Below, one piece after another: positions 22,605 through 34,356 of a DNA stretch of 64,000 nucleotides. Source of the DNA: Taudactylus pleione (Eukaryota > Chordata > Amphibia > Anura > Myobatrachidae); the NCBI GenBank assembly GCA_031769625.1, contig JAUIMM010000115.1:14864501-14928500 (forward strand), in the 5' to 3' direction. The notes beneath the pieces were generated by a model that searched no databases, was not told where the DNA came from, and was given only the letters and a program-made list of their open reading frames with translations. Numbering within the stretch: position 1 is the stretch's first letter; each line of letters starts with the position of its first letter. Position numbers and translations under genes: made by a program.

Positions 22605-23883
22605 TCACAGTTGTGGAGATAGAGTGAGGGTAACAGAGGAGGTGGTGACAGTGGTGATGAATTAAAATACATGGTGGGTGGAGATGTATAATAGTGGAGA
22701 AGGATACTGGTATAGAATAAATTAATTACTGTACAAGGATAGTGAGGGAAAAATAAGTTAAGTATATGTTATGGCTAGTGTAAGATTGACATTATCAGGC
22801 TAATATCAATAATAGTGACATTGACACTAGGAGAGAAGCAGACTTGCACTCAATGTAAAATATAAAGCTGACATTTTAAAAGTAAAAAAATATTGTTTGG
22901 CAATAAACCTATATTATATGACTGAGAGGCCAATGTTCCATGCCTTTGTTACCTTTCCATCTCTGTATCACAATCTCATGGCCACTAACTTCATGTGATC
23001 ATTCAGAGCCAATGAATACTGTAATATAATGATATCAAAGGAAGTTTCTCGGGAACACAGTGACCATGTTTCGGTAAGTAAATTGGGTATCCACATTCAC
23101 ATTAATACTCACAACTTGTCATACTTCTGGAAAATTGGATGCAGTCAGACTACGATTAGAGCTGACGCTGAAGCCAGACAGCGTGGGCACGGTGTAGGCA
23201 GACTCATGTAACCCGGGATATTATGGGTCCCAATACTAGTCTATATAATAATCTAGGGTGGTCTGTCCCATTACCGTTATGTGCAGTGAGAGTGGTGGCG
23301 CATGTCCCTCCCCACACCCTAACTGTTCCCACTGCATTGACAGATCCCCAGGAGAGGACAGGAGGATTGGTACATATAGCAGGGAATAGGCAGAACGGGA
23401 AGTAGAGGGAGAGCGAGCTGAGGTGACCTAGAGTGTGCTGGGTCCATTTTACTAGTGTTTATAATAATTTGTTTGAAATCTGACCTAAAACAGTTTAATA
23501 ATATATTCTTAGTTTAGATTTTATTTCGTGTGGATTAAGAATAGTTAAGATAATATTGTCACCTTCAGTACAGTACAGTTGATTGTAAGGCAGTGCGTGT
23601 GTTGGGACAAAGTGTGGCTGTTTTGAACGACTGGAAATCAACTGGCTTGAAGAATGATAACACAAACAGTAGTGGATAACATCAATGAACCATTATTTCG
23701 CTATCAGATTCAAATGCTTCATATGCAGGTGTACCAAGCCCCAACATGGAACAATGGTAGTTCTAATTTGTATATGAAAGTGATCAACTTAAACTGCAGT
23801 GTCTGTGGGCATCTTAATCTTAAATTGCAAAGTAGTCTAATAAACTGTGTGTTACAGCATAGCTGTGTGGACGGACTGTAATT
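22605..23883. other. No recognised gene
   Basis: AT-rich sequence continuing from the minisatellite. Open frames of 60-75 codons on the + strand at 23029-23881 resemble nothing I know. Confidence 0.45.
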
Positions 23884-23887
23884 ATGG

Positions 23888-24372
23888 CATGAGCGGCCGC
23901 GATGCCGCCAGTCTCAATACTGACAAGGAAATCCTGACAAGAGACTTAAAATAGGCGTCGGAATAAGGAGCCAGCCAGAACAAGATAAGTCTGGGGTGCC
24001 CTTAGCATTAACCACAGGGGGGGGGGAATTAGGTTTAGGGAGCATGGCGGGGTTAGGTTTTTTTGAGGGGGGGTTAGGGCTATGCACCCCTAGGGGGGAG
24101 GGTTAGGGACCACTGTGGGGGTTAGGCACTAAGGGGAAGGGTTAGGTTAAGGCACGAAGGGGGGAGAGTTCGGTTTAGGCACTAACGGGGAGGGTTAGTG
24201 TTAGGGTGCAAGGTGGGGAGGGTTAGGGGTAGGCTACAAGAAGGGAGGGTTAGGGGGGGAAGGGAGGAGAGTAAGTATACTTACACGAAACCTGTCAGGA
24301 TACCAACCGCCGGGATGCCGCTGTCGTTATTCTGACAGGAGGCATCCAGACAGCCGGCATTGCATACCCATT
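23888..24372. mobile_element. GGCATCCCG-type foldback element with G-rich core
   Basis: Ends rich in GATGCCGCC and GGGATGCCG/GGCATCC words are imperfect inverted repeats around a core (24010-24260) of degenerate GGGTTAGGG-like units. The same organisation occurs at 48592-48815 and 50046-50578. Target duplication could not be defined. Confidence 0.55.
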
Positions 24373-24662
24373 CCGTGTGGACAAAATGAAGGTCAATTAA
24401 AAGTTCATACGAATGTGTGGTTATTCATTTGTCCATGGTACATTGCACTGTATGGTTGCCCTTACTACAACACAATTACAAATCAGGTGGACCTAAAAAT
24501 AATGATCAATAATTCACTACATCAGTAATGACTACTTTTTTATGTGGATATGCACGAAGTGTGGATAAACTAAGTGTGCTTTCTGAACAGTTAAAAAAAC
24601 CAGTTGAACAAACATTGAACAACATCCAAGACCAGGTAATTACAACATAATTTTTATAAGTA

Positions 24663-25410
24663 CAGCCATGGCCAAAAGTTTTGAGAATGACACAAGTATT
24701 GGTTTTCACAAAGTTTGCTGCTTCAGTGTTTTTAGACCTTTTTGTCAGATGTTACTATGGTATACTGAAGTAAAATTACAAGCATTTCATAAGTGTCAAA
24801 GGCTTTTATTGACAATTACATTAAGTTTATGCAAAGAGTCAATATTTGCAGTGTTGACCCTTCTTTTTCAAGATCTCTGCAATTCGCCCTGGCATGCTGT
24901 CATTCAACTTCTGGGCCACATACTGACTGATGGCCGCCCATTCTTGCCTAATCAATGCTTGGAGTGTGTCAGAATTTGTTGGTTTTTGTTTATCCAACCG
25001 CCTCTAGAGTATTGACCACAAGTTCCAATTGGATTAAGGTCTGGGGTGTTTCCTGGCCATTGACCCAAAATGTCGATGTTTTGTTCCCCGAGCCACTTAG
25101 TTATCACTTTTGCCTTATGGCAGGGTGCTCCATCATGCTGGAAAAGGCAGTATGTGGCCCAGAATTTGATTGACAGCATGCCAGGGTGAATTGCAGAGGT
25201 CTTGAAAAAGAAGGGTCAACACTGCAAATATTGACTCTTTGCATAAACTTAATGTAATTGTCCACAAAAGCCTTTGACACTTATGAAATGCCTGTACTTT
25301 TACTTCAGTATACCATAGTAAAATCTGACAAAAAGGTCTAAAAATACCGAAGCAGCAAACTTTGTGAAAACCAATACTTGTGTCATTCTCAAAATTTTTG
25401 GCCATGGTTG
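24663..25410. mobile_element. Foldback derivative of a Tc1-like transposon
   Basis: TA flanks both ends (24661-24662, 25411-25412), and the termini CAGCCATGGCCAAAAGTTTT and its complement fit Tc1 families. The inverted repeats are about 240 bp (24663-24905 and 25165-25410). Both arms encode the same transposase 3' end and 3' UTR in opposite orientations. The 5' half of the gene is absent, so the right arm seems to be an inverted copy of the left. Confidence 0.85.
24900..25179 (-). pseudogene. Tc1-like transposase, C-terminal fragment
   Basis: The - strand reads FQHDGAPCHKAKVITKWLGE, then PGNTPDLNPIG, the second-aspartate and third catalytic blocks of Tc1/mariner DDE transposases. The usual PDLNPIENLW is changed to PIGTCG by a small frame shift, which loses the glutamate context. 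The N-terminal HTH domains and the first catalytic aspartate are missing. It is a dead fragment inside the foldback derivative and could only have moved by using another copy's enzyme. Confidence 0.85.
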
Positions 25411-25691
25411 TATATTGTTTTTATTCTAAAATTCAAATACATTAAAAAACACAATGTATTAAAAACTTATTTTATTCATCTCAATCCATGGAATCATCTC
25501 TAAGGCTATTTCATCCTGTACTCTCCCTCCTGCTCATCCTTCTGGACACATTGCCACCTCATTAATATGCTCTTCTCTTATGAATACACATGAGCTGTTA
25601 ACTTATCTATACACATTAAACAATAACATCGGCAACGACAACCTGTCGCCATAACAATCTTTCATACGAATCCCACAAATATATTTATATC

Positions 25692-26690
25692 TCGCTCCTA
25701 CTGCTTCTATTAGCTGGTGACATATCACCAAATCCAGGCCCGATCCACATGCCACACCCACAACGCACTATACACTCAGCTAACCTCACAAACATCACGT
25801 GTCTCCCTTCACCCTCCAAGTCACTAAAATGTGCCTTATGGAATACACGCTCTGTTTGCAATAAACTAACATCCATCCATGACCTCTTTATTTCAACTAA
25901 CTTCAACCTTCTGGTGGTAACAGAAACATGGTTCACTCAATCGGACACTGTCTCCCCTGCTGCACTTTCACACGTGACCTACACTTCATACACACCTCCA
26001 GGCCTGGTAATAGTAAAGGAGGTGGGGTTGGAATATTACTATCCCAATCTTTCACATACACAGTTCTCCCACAGGTACCTTCACTCACATTTACATCATT
26101 TGAACTACATTCTGTCAGGATTTTCACTCCTTTATCTCTGCGAGTTGCTGTTATCTATCGCCCACCTGGGCCACCTCAACAATTTCTGGAACATTTTTCT
26201 GCCCTGTTCCCTCGCTTTCTATCCTCAGACATCTCCACCATCATTATGGGTGATTTCAATATCTCAATTGACAGTCCACAATCTCCTCATGCCTCCAAAC
26301 TACTCTCTTTAACCTCCTCTCTTGGCCTTTCCCAATGGACTGACTGCTCTACTCATCAGGATGGCCACTGCCTTGATCTTGTATTCACCAGACTATGCTC
26401 AGTTTCTGATTTCACTAATGCTCCTTTCCCTCTCTCAGATAATAAACGTATCACCTGTACACTCTCCTCCATTACATCGACCTCAATGTCATTAAAATCA
26501 ACCAAGCCTCTTCAAACCCGCAGAAATATTAATGAATTTAATTTCCAACAACTATCCACCTCTCTACAACTACTCTCACCAATTTCTACATTCACTTCTC
26601 CTGAGACTGCTGCATCACACCTGAACCAAATTCTAGAAAAAGTAGTCAATGAAGTAGCTACAGCTACCCATCACACTCCACGTAGACTTA
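25692..26690 (+). pseudogene. L2 ORF2 endonuclease with 2A-like N terminus
   Basis: The frame opens with SLLLLLLAGDISPNPGP, the start typical of L2/CR1 ORF2 proteins and close to the 2A peptide consensus DxExNPGP. The AP endonuclease follows: CALWNTRSV, VVTETWFT, GGGVGILLSQ, VAVIYRPPGPP and IIMGDFNIS, which supply the metal- and phosphate-binding residues of the fold that nicks target DNA. A frame shift near 25995 splits it into two overlapping frames. The second frame is open to the nested MITE at 26691 and resumes after it with RRQPGHSKLTRHL. Confidence 0.8.
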
Positions 26691-26864
26691 GGTATATATT
26701 TACTAAAGTGAGAGTTTTAGAAGTGGAGATGTTGCCCATAGCAACCAATCAGATTCTACTTAACATTTAACCATCACCTTCTAGAAGATAATAGCCAGAA
26801 TCTGATTGGTTGCTATGGGCAACATTTCCACTTCTAAAAACTCTCACTTTAGTAAATATACCCC
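26691..26864. mobile_element. GGGGTATATTTACTAAA MITE nested in L2, TSD TTA
   Basis: The 174-bp near-palindrome has ends GGTATATATTTACTAAAG and CTTTAGTAAATATACCCC, with TTA on both sides (26688-26690, 26865-26867). The L2 reading frame is continuous if it is removed. Internal arms carry GTTGCCCATAGCAACCAATC and its complement. Confidence 0.9.
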
Positions 26865-27479
26865 TTAGACGTCAACCGGGGCATTCTAAATTAACAAGGC
26901 ATCTACAAAAACTCTCACGCAAAGTAGAACATCAGTGGGCGTAAGTCTCGTACTCCAAGCGACTTCCTTACATATAAGACTATGTAATGCTCTGGACGCT
27001 GCCAAACAAACTTATTTCTAGTATCTGCTCGAGCCTCTAACCCCAAGCGACTTTTCAATACATTTAGTTTGCTTCTTACCCCTCCCTCACCCAACCCATC
27101 TGCTACTGTCTGTGCACAAGATCTTTTTTCCTATTTCAAGGACAAGATTGATAAGATCCAAAATAAAATGGTATGCTCTTCATCAGCCAGTGACCTGCTC
27201 AATTCCCTACCTGAACTCTCTGGCACATAATCTTCATTTGACCCCACAAATGAAGATGAAGTATCTATACTCTTCTCATACTCCTACTCTACTACCTCTC
27301 CTCTTGATCCTATACCCTCTCAAATCAGTAAAGCTCTGTCTCCTGTGCTCATCCCAGCCCTAACTAAAATATGTAATCTCTCTCTCTCTCTCTACTGGCA
27401 ACTTTGCATCTCTTTTCAAGCATGCAGTGATTACTCCCATTCTGAAAAAACAAAATTCTGACCCTAACACACTATCTAA

Positions 27480-28130
27480 TTACTAGCCCATCTCCCAGCT
27501 CTCATGCCCCTCCAAGCTACTTGACAGACTTGTCAACACCAGCCTCACACACTTTCTTAACTCACACAACTTGGACACACTTCAGTCTGGCTTTCGTTCC
27601 CAACACTCCACAGAGACAGCACTGACTAAGGTAGTGAATGATCTGGTCACTGCAAAGGCTAAAGGCCATTACTTACTTCTAATTCTTCTAGATCTCTTTG
27701 CTGCTTTTGACACAGTTGGCCACTCTCTTCTCTTAGAAACACTGCAATCCGTAGGTCTTAAGGACACAGCTCTTTCTTGGTTCTCGTCCTACTTATCTAA
27801 TCGCTCAATCACTGTTCGTATTTCTGATTCTGCCTCCTCCTCGCTACCTCTATCAGTTGGAATACCGCAAGGTTCAGTCTTAGGTCCTCTGCTTTCCCCA
27901 ATTTATCCAACCACTCTCTTGGCAAACTAATCAGCTCTTTGAATTTCAGTACCATCTGTATGCAGATGATACTGAAATCTACCTATCCTCCCCAGATTTG
28001 GCACCATTTGTATTGGTCCATGTCACTGAATGTCTTTGTGTCATTTCATCTTGGATGTCATCTCGCCACCTCAAACTTAATATTTCTAAAACAGAATTAA
28101 TTATATTTCCACCGGCCAACAGCAGTTACT
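27480..28130 (+). pseudogene. L2 reverse transcriptase, frameshifted
   Basis: Blocks in order: [15 protein letters not shown], then [15 protein letters not shown] (catalytic aspartate present), [12 protein letters not shown], a frame shift near 27900, then YADDTEIYLSS with the catalytic YADD at about 27959-27970. Continuation after 28020 resembles the ISSWMSSRHLKLNISKTE block of L2. Stops and shifts prevent a single product. The domain would copy element RNA at the endonuclease nick. Confidence 0.85.
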
Positions 28131-29153
28131 AACCTGATCTCTCCATCACTGTTGATAACTCAACAATCCACCCTGCTTCACAAGCTTGCTGCCTAGGTGT
28201 CATCCTTGACTCTGAACTGTCCTTTGTTCCCCACATTCAATCTGTCTCAAAATCATGTTACATACATCTAAAAAATATATCCAAAATTCGACCATATCTC
28301 ACACAAGATACTGCAAAAACTCTAATCCATGGACTCACTCCTTACTGGTCTTCCCAATAACATGATCTCGCCATTACAATCTATTATGAATGGAGCTGCG
28401 AGGCAGATCTTCCTTGCCAAACGTTCATTGTCTGCTGCTCCGCTCTGTCAGTCCCTTCATTGGTTGCCAGTTTTCTACCATATTTAATACAAAATACTTT
28501 TACTTACACATAAGGCTATTAACCAAACCACACCAACATACAACTCTTCACTCATCTCAAAATATCTCCCAACCCGTCCTCTCCGCTCAGCACAAGATCT
28601 GCGTCTCTCATCCCCACGCATTACTTGCTCCCATTCACTGTTACAGGACTCTTTTTGGGCTGCACCCACTCTATGGAATGCCCTACCACGCACAATAAGA
28701 CTTTCCTCTAGTCTCCAAACGTTCAAGTGTACCCTGAAAACTCACCTCTTCAGACAAGCTTATCAGATTCCAGAACCACCCACATAACCTTCATAGCTTC
28801 CATATCTAATTACATTCCCTTTCACAGTCCACACACAACCTCACACATTGTCTTTCTTTCACATCCTACTGACATTTGGCTGACATTCCTGTGTGACTGG
28901 ATCATACAGCCCACCAAGAAACTCTGCATTCTGGCTGGACCAAAATGCAATATATAGCACCTATCCTTGTGTATCAATGCCTATTTCCCTATAGATTGTA
29001 AGCTTGCGAACAGGGCCTTCCTACCTATATGTCTGTCTGTTATTACCCAGTTTTGTTCAATGTTTCCAATTGAAAAGCACAACTGAATATGTTGCGCTAT
29101 ATAAGAAACTGTTAATAAATAAATAACCAATGAAACTAAAAATAAGAGATATG

Positions 29154-29321
29154 GTAAGAACTTGTTATCTCTATTTCTACGAAGTCCATAGGGTTCCACA
29201 GGATACCTTGGGGTATAGGCGAAGCGGCAGCAGCATCGGGCACCACAGAGTTAAAACTTTAGCCTCCCAGGATGCACTGGGGTCCCTTCTCTATACTCCG
29301 CCCCCCAGCCAAGGCCATCAG
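29154..29321. repeat. DIRS left terminal inverted repeat
   Basis: It matches 34357-34527 in reverse complement (for example GATGCACTGGGGTCCCTTCT against AGGAGGGACCCCAGTGCATC), with differences near the outer end. It is the 3' terminus of the - strand element. Confidence 0.85.
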
Positions 29322-29473
29322 TTTTGTAACAAGCCATAGGCCGGAGAAGGAGAACAAAGAGAGAGAGAAGAAAGTCTGGAACACAGAAGAATCACATTCT
29401 CACTAATAGGAGACGGAAAAACCGGTGACCAGATTAAAGCCCATCTGCAGTACAGGTGCGACAGGACGGGAGC

Positions 29474-29512
29474 CCTGTGGAACCCTATGGACTTCGTAGA
29501 AATAGAGATAAC
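29474..29512. repeat. DIRS internal complementary region
   Basis: These 39 bp are the perfect reverse complement of the element's own outer end at 29164-29202. In DIRS replication models this region bridges the two ends to form a circular intermediate. Confidence 0.85.
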
Positions 29513-29766
29513 ACCACGGCGAACTGCCCACGAAGGACCCACAGACCGAGTAGAGTGAGGATTAAGAGAGGTTGAATCAATCCTGCCAAAAGTTTAGTGG
29601 CAGGTCAACCTTTCTTATGGAAACTATAGAGGACAAAAAAAGTGAGTCCGATTTCCTAAAGGAACTGGTACGATCAACATAAATCCTTAGAGCACGTACC
29701 ACATCCAAAGAGGCCTCACCAGCAGAGAGGACTGGGGAATTAAAGGCCGGTACTAGGATTTCCTAA

Positions 29767-30300
29767 TTAAATGTGGAAACTAGATACCAACTTAGGTAGA
29801 AAACCAGGGCGAGTGCGAAGCCCCGCCCTGTCTTTATGAAAAATCAGAAAAGGAGGACTTGAGAGAACCCCCAAATCTGACACCCTTCTGGCCGAAGTAA
29901 TGGACAGAAGAAACACAGTCTTAGCTGTAAGCCATTTGAAAGCCACTGAGCCCAGAGGTTTCAATGGCGGTCCTTGGAGACCCCTCAGGACCACAGCCAA
30001 ATCCCAAGGAACCACTGGCGGGACGAAGGGAGGCTGAATACGAAGTACACCCTGCATAAAGGTGTGGACATTAGGAAGTGTAGCGATCCTACGCTGAAAA
30101 CTAGACTGACAGGGCAGAAAGTTGCACCTTCAGTGAAGCAAGGCGAAGACCGTGATCTAAGCCCGTTTGTAGGAAAGCCAAAACCCTGGATATCATAAGG
30201 ACCTGAGGATCAGAACCTCTAGGACGACACCATTCAAAGAAAGTATGCCTCACCCGGTGGTAAATCCCTGCAGAAGAAGGTTTCCGAGCTATGAGCATCA
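29767..30300 (-). pseudogene. DIRS tyrosine recombinase, partial
   Basis: The - strand frame reading leftward from 30057 has VVPWDLAVVLRGLQGPPL, then KTVFLLSITSARRVSDLG. The TSARRVSDL segment carries the first catalytic arginine of the tyrosine recombinase fold, followed by FHKDRAGLRTRPGFLPK. Upstream pieces in other frames reach about 30300. The C-terminal HxxR and nucleophilic tyrosine blocks should follow downstream (below 29767), where frames are broken. In DIRS this enzyme integrates the circular DNA instead of an integrase. Confidence 0.75.
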
Positions 30301-30329
30301 TTAACAGAGCTGGAAAAAACCCTGGACCT

Positions 30330-31242
30330 TAAGAGGGCTGACTTAACAGCCATGTGGTCAAAGCCAGACGACCTAGGTCCGGGTGCTGGAAAGGACCCCG
30401 AGACAACAGGTCCGGATGCAGAGGGAACAATATCGAGGTGTCGACTGAGAGACCCCGAAGATCTGAGAACCAGTGCCACCTGGCCCACGCTGGAGCTATG
30501 AGCAGAAGCGTGTTGCCTTCTTGCTTGAATTTGCGAATAAGGAAGAAGGGAAAAACAGAGGGAACAGATACGCAAACCTGAAGGTCCACCTGACCAACAG
30601 AGCGTCCACCAGAAGAGCCCCTCCGTCTTTTGTGATTGAACCGTACACAGGCAGCTTGTTGTTGTGTCGGGAGGACATGAGGTCTATTTCTGAAAAAGCC
30701 CCATTAGTTCACCAGTTGGTGAAATACTTCCCGGAGAAGAGACCATTCCCCTGGATGCACGTCTTGACGGCTGAGAAAGTCTGCATCCCAGTTGAGGCCT
30801 CCTGGCATGAACATTGCCAAATTATGGCAGGGAGGTTGGCCTCTGCCCAAGCTAGAATGCGGGACACTTCTGTCAGAACTGCCCGACTTCGGTTTCCTCC
30901 TGGGCGGTCTATGTAAGCCACCGTGATGACGTTGTCTGACTTTACCTGCACGGACCGTCCGTGGAGGACATGTGTTACCTGCTTGAGAATTTTGAATACT
31001 GGCCGAAGTTCCAAGAGATTTATTGGAAATGCAGATTCAGTTGGCGTCCACTGTCCCTGAACGAAGTGTGGACCCGTCACTGCTTCCCAGCCCTGGAGAT
31101 TGGCGCCCGTCATTAGAAGGACCCAGTCCGCAATTGACAAGGGGGGCACCCTGTTTGGGTGAGCAGTTAGTAGCCACCAGGCTAGAGACAGACGGATCTC
31201 TGGGGAAAGCACAATTGTCTGTGTTTTTAACTGATTGGGCAA
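30330..31242 (-). pseudogene. DIRS RNase H and connecting domain
   Basis: The - strand frame 31242-30709 reads SLAWWLLTAHPNRVPPL, then MTGANLQGWEAVTG, NLLELRPVFKIL, VQVKSDNVITVAYIDRPGG. This matches the DIRS RNase H, with the first catalytic aspartate (TDAS-like) altered to TGAN, the ELRA-like glutamate retained and the SDN aspartate retained. Further downstream IAPAWARWHWFSDLRG (about 30500) is the usual link to the recombinase. Frame shifts separate the blocks. Confidence 0.8.
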
Positions 31243-31504
31243 CCCATTCTATCTGTTGAGGATTAGCTGCTGCAGAGGTCTCGAGTGGAACTGGGCATAT
31301 TCCACCATGTCGAACATCGACACCATGGAGCCCAGTAACCGCATTGCTGAGTGCACAGACACTTGTCAGCTGCAAAGGCAACTTCTGCAATGCAGAGATA
31401 TTATCCTTTGTCACAAAGATCCCATGGTGTTGAAAGACTAACAGGGCTCCGAAATGGAGCATCCTCAGTGAGGGACCCAGGGAGGACTTCTCTCAGTTTA
31501 TCAG

Positions 31505-32149
31505 CTAGCCATAACTATGCAGCACAGATATTGGTAGGTGCAGATGGCGCTGAAGGATTTCTGGAGACCCTGCTAACAACAGGAGGTAGTCCAGATAGGA
31601 CAACAGGCGGACCCCCTGCATTTGAAGGTGGGCTGCCATAACCGCCATGAGCTTGGTAAATACTCGAGGTGCAGTGGCCAGAGTAAAGGGCAGTGCCTGA
31701 AACAGGAAATGGCGGCTTAGCATCGCAAACCTGAGGAATTGCTGTTGCGCCAAGATAATAGGTATATGAAGGTAGGCTTCATAATTGTCCAGAGACACCA
31801 TGAAATCCCTAGGTCCCATTGCCAATATAATGGAACGGAGAGTCTGTATCCTGAACCGAAGAACCTCAAAGACTTGTTTAGGCACCTGAGGTTTTGGCCG
31901 GTAAAACCCATGGGGTTTGTGTACCAGAAAGAGAATCGAGAAATATCCCGTTCTCTGTTGGGTTAACGGAACAGGCACTATAACTCCAGCCCGGAGCATA
32001 GAGTGCAGCTTTTCTGGAGTTCCATGGCCTTGACGGATGGAAGACCTGTAGTGAAAAACCGTCTGGGAGGCCTTCGCCGAAACGAGAGGGCGTACCCCAG
32101 AGAGACCACTTCTCTGACCCAAGTGTCCACGGTAGTCAGATACCAGCAC
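31505..32149 (-). pseudogene. DIRS reverse transcriptase with lost catalytic Asp
   Basis: A 214-codon frame contains LHSMLRAGVIVPVP, then MVSLDNYEAYLHIPI, LRFAMLSRHFLFQALPF, TAPRVFTKLMAVM and LLSYLDYLLLLAG. DIRS RTs normally have a PYLDDLL-type box; here the second aspartate is tyrosine (YLDY), and the first box has lost the DLKDAY pattern (LDNYEAY). The enzyme would be dead even if expressed. The order gag-RT-RNase H-recombinase is as expected. Confidence 0.85.
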
Positions 32150-32239
32150 TAGGCGAACTGAAAAAGCCGGCCTCCCACTTTGGGGTCCCCCAAGGGGAGG
32201 CCTTAGGCTGAAGGTTTATCGTCCGACCTGGGAGTAGGA

Positions 32240-33150
32240 CGTCTTGTGCTCTAAGCCTGCTTGTTTGGCTTGGCAGATTTTCTGGTTGTTGACTGCCGAG
32301 GAAAGGACTGCACTTTGGACTTACCCTGGGCCCCAGAGGCCCGAAAGGATGAAGCACCAGATCCTGATGGGATCGGAGCCGATGGCAGACACGCGGACTT
32401 AGCTGCTGCCAGAGTCGCCACAATGTTGTCCAAATCAGAGCCAAAAAGGACCTGTGCATTAAAGGGCAAGCATACCAAACCCTCTTCGGAATCTGCATCC
32501 GCTTTCCAAGGACGCAACCCTAGGGTGTGGCGAACTGCCACGGCTGGCGAGGAGATTCTGAAAACGGCTGCCTCATTAATATACGTGGCTGAGTCTCTGG
32601 GATTGCCTACCAACTTCGCCAGTTCAGGCGACGAGTCAAAGTCCAGAGACAATTACAAATTATCAGCCCAGCGCTCCATGGCTGTGGTCACCTAGCCGGT
32701 CTGGACACCCCTCCAGCAAGGGAATAACTGGATTTTAGGCATATTTCAACCTAATGATCCGTGGCATGCTTGAAGGAGGCATGGAGGGCCTGGTAACGTA
32801 GTACTCCACACTAGGCGTGTGACATGAGAATCCACCTACGGAGGAGTCTCCCACTTGGGAAAAATAATTAATTGCCAAGGGGTTTTAGTTTTGGCCACGG
32901 GGGGGGTCGCCATCTTCAATAACCAAGACCGCACGGACTGCCCGTATAATGCTTGGTATATATGTTTTTGAATTAGACTTCTGGTCTGAAAGGTCAAAAA
33001 AATTTCACCGTCATCAAATGTCATGACATCATCATCATGCAGAACATTCTGAGACACTACAGACCGCTTAGCAGACTGCAAAGATGACTCCCCCTGTAAC
33101 ATGACCGATAGGTGCTGTACTGTAATGGCCGTGAACCCACACACGCAGGC
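32240..33150 (-). pseudogene. DIRS gag-like ORF
   Basis: Reading leftward, frames at 33144-32836 (NVLHDDDVMTFDDGEI) and 32652-32251 (SLDFDSSPELAKLVGNPRDS, later DLDNIVATLAAAKSACLPSA) lie where the DIRS gag precedes RT. The C terminus is basic and proline/serine-rich. Gag proteins of DIRS elements are poorly conserved, so the call rests on position and overlap with RT. Confidence 0.6.
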
Positions 33151-34356
33151 TCATGCGAGACCTAGGTGGGCGAGAGCCGGAGACACTGGGGGCCACTCAG
33201 CTTCCTGGGGAACCCCTATATGGGTGAGGACCCAACTGACTGCCGTGATAACCCCTATGGGGCAACGCAGGTGGTGTGGCCAGCCGACCCAAGCCCAACA
33301 AGGCCAGGGTGTTCCTGTACAGGTGCAGACACAGTAACTGGGCGTGATATTAGAAAACACGCCCTGCATAAACTCCCAGTGTTACATTACCCTACGCTAT
33401 TAGTACATTACAAGTGGTACATTTTAGCAGTAGGGGAGTGTATGTGACTTTCCTCACAAATAAATACATTTATAGTGAGGCAATGACAACCCTGCAGCAC
33501 CACACCGGAAGGGCTTAAGCAGAGGAAAAACAGGGATAGAAAATAAGGCTGACAGTCAGAAGTGAAAGTACAGGCAGACAGCGCTAGCATTAAGTCACAT
33601 ACAATGCAGAAATAACTTCCTGCACTACCAGCACTGAAATCAACTACACAGACACAGAGCCTGGTAGGAAACAGCGCAGCATACACTGACCTTAACATTG
33701 CTTGAAGGAGAGGTATGCAGGGGGACCCGGCCCACACAGCCACCGGCAGCAGCGTCCAGCAGCGCTTGCACATTATTCATAAAATGGCTGCCGAGGAGCA
33801 GAGAGGAGGCGGGCACCGGGGGAGGAACGCTGAACACAGCCCGCCAGACCGCTGTGGAGAGGCACTGTGCAGCGGGGGAGGCGCCGGCTGTAAACAGGGA
33901 AGGCGCGCTCCCCTGGCATGCATTTAACCCCAGGGACGCCGGACGTTTTCCACTCAGTCGCAGCCCGCTGTCCCTGGGGCTTGTGGAAGCGCAGATTAAT
34001 ACCTGGCTCCACTCGCAAGCCAGTCCCGAGGGAGCCCCCTGCCTGGGGACTGAGGACTGTGTCTTCCAGCGGGTACCCTCCGCGGGACCCGCCGCTTGCC
34101 TGGCCCCCTTAGATCCGGCCACAGTCCGGGTGGTCCGGGGTCACCGCTAGCCGGGACCCCAAACCCCCACCAGCATCCCCGGATTGGTACCGGCGTTCTG
34201 GTACCGGCGGGGTGAAGGAGCGACATCATGGACGTCTGTACAGACTTTCCATGCTGTACTACTCTAGATGTGCAGCCACAGCTGCTTTTGGAAGTCTTCA
34301 GGGGCTGTAACAGCCCCACTCTGCTACATGTGCTCCGACTCCTGGCCGGGCACCGA
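33151..34356 (-). other. DIRS 5' leader region, GC-rich
   Basis: About 1.2 kb between the right inverted repeat and gag. The part at 33700-34230 is GC- and CpG-rich with overlapping open frames on both strands (up to 160 codons) that are not conserved blocks of any family I know. It may hold the element's promoter. Confidence 0.5.

Larger units (their letters stand above)
25480..29127 (+). mobile_element. L2-type LINE, nearly full ORF2 span but decayed
   Basis: From left to right there are a leucine-rich start with a PNPGP motif (25686-25742), an AP endonuclease (25800-26690), a reverse transcriptase (27480-28130), a C-terminal region (28250-28760) and a 3' end that reads ATTGTAAGCTTGCGAACAGG (28993) and terminates in TAATAAATAAATAA at about 29127, typical of L2. 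A MITE is nested at 26691-26864. Several frame shifts and stops abolish the protein. Confidence 0.85.

Noticed and set aside
28484..28726. 80-codon - strand frame
   Set aside because: Antisense to the L2 C-terminal region.
30473..30916. 147-codon + strand open frame
   Set aside because: Antisense to the DIRS RNase H region, whose protein similarity lies on the - strand.
33640..34150. 160- and 150-codon frames on opposite strands
   Set aside because: Fully overlapping frames in GC-rich DIRS leader sequence; stop codons are rare there by composition.
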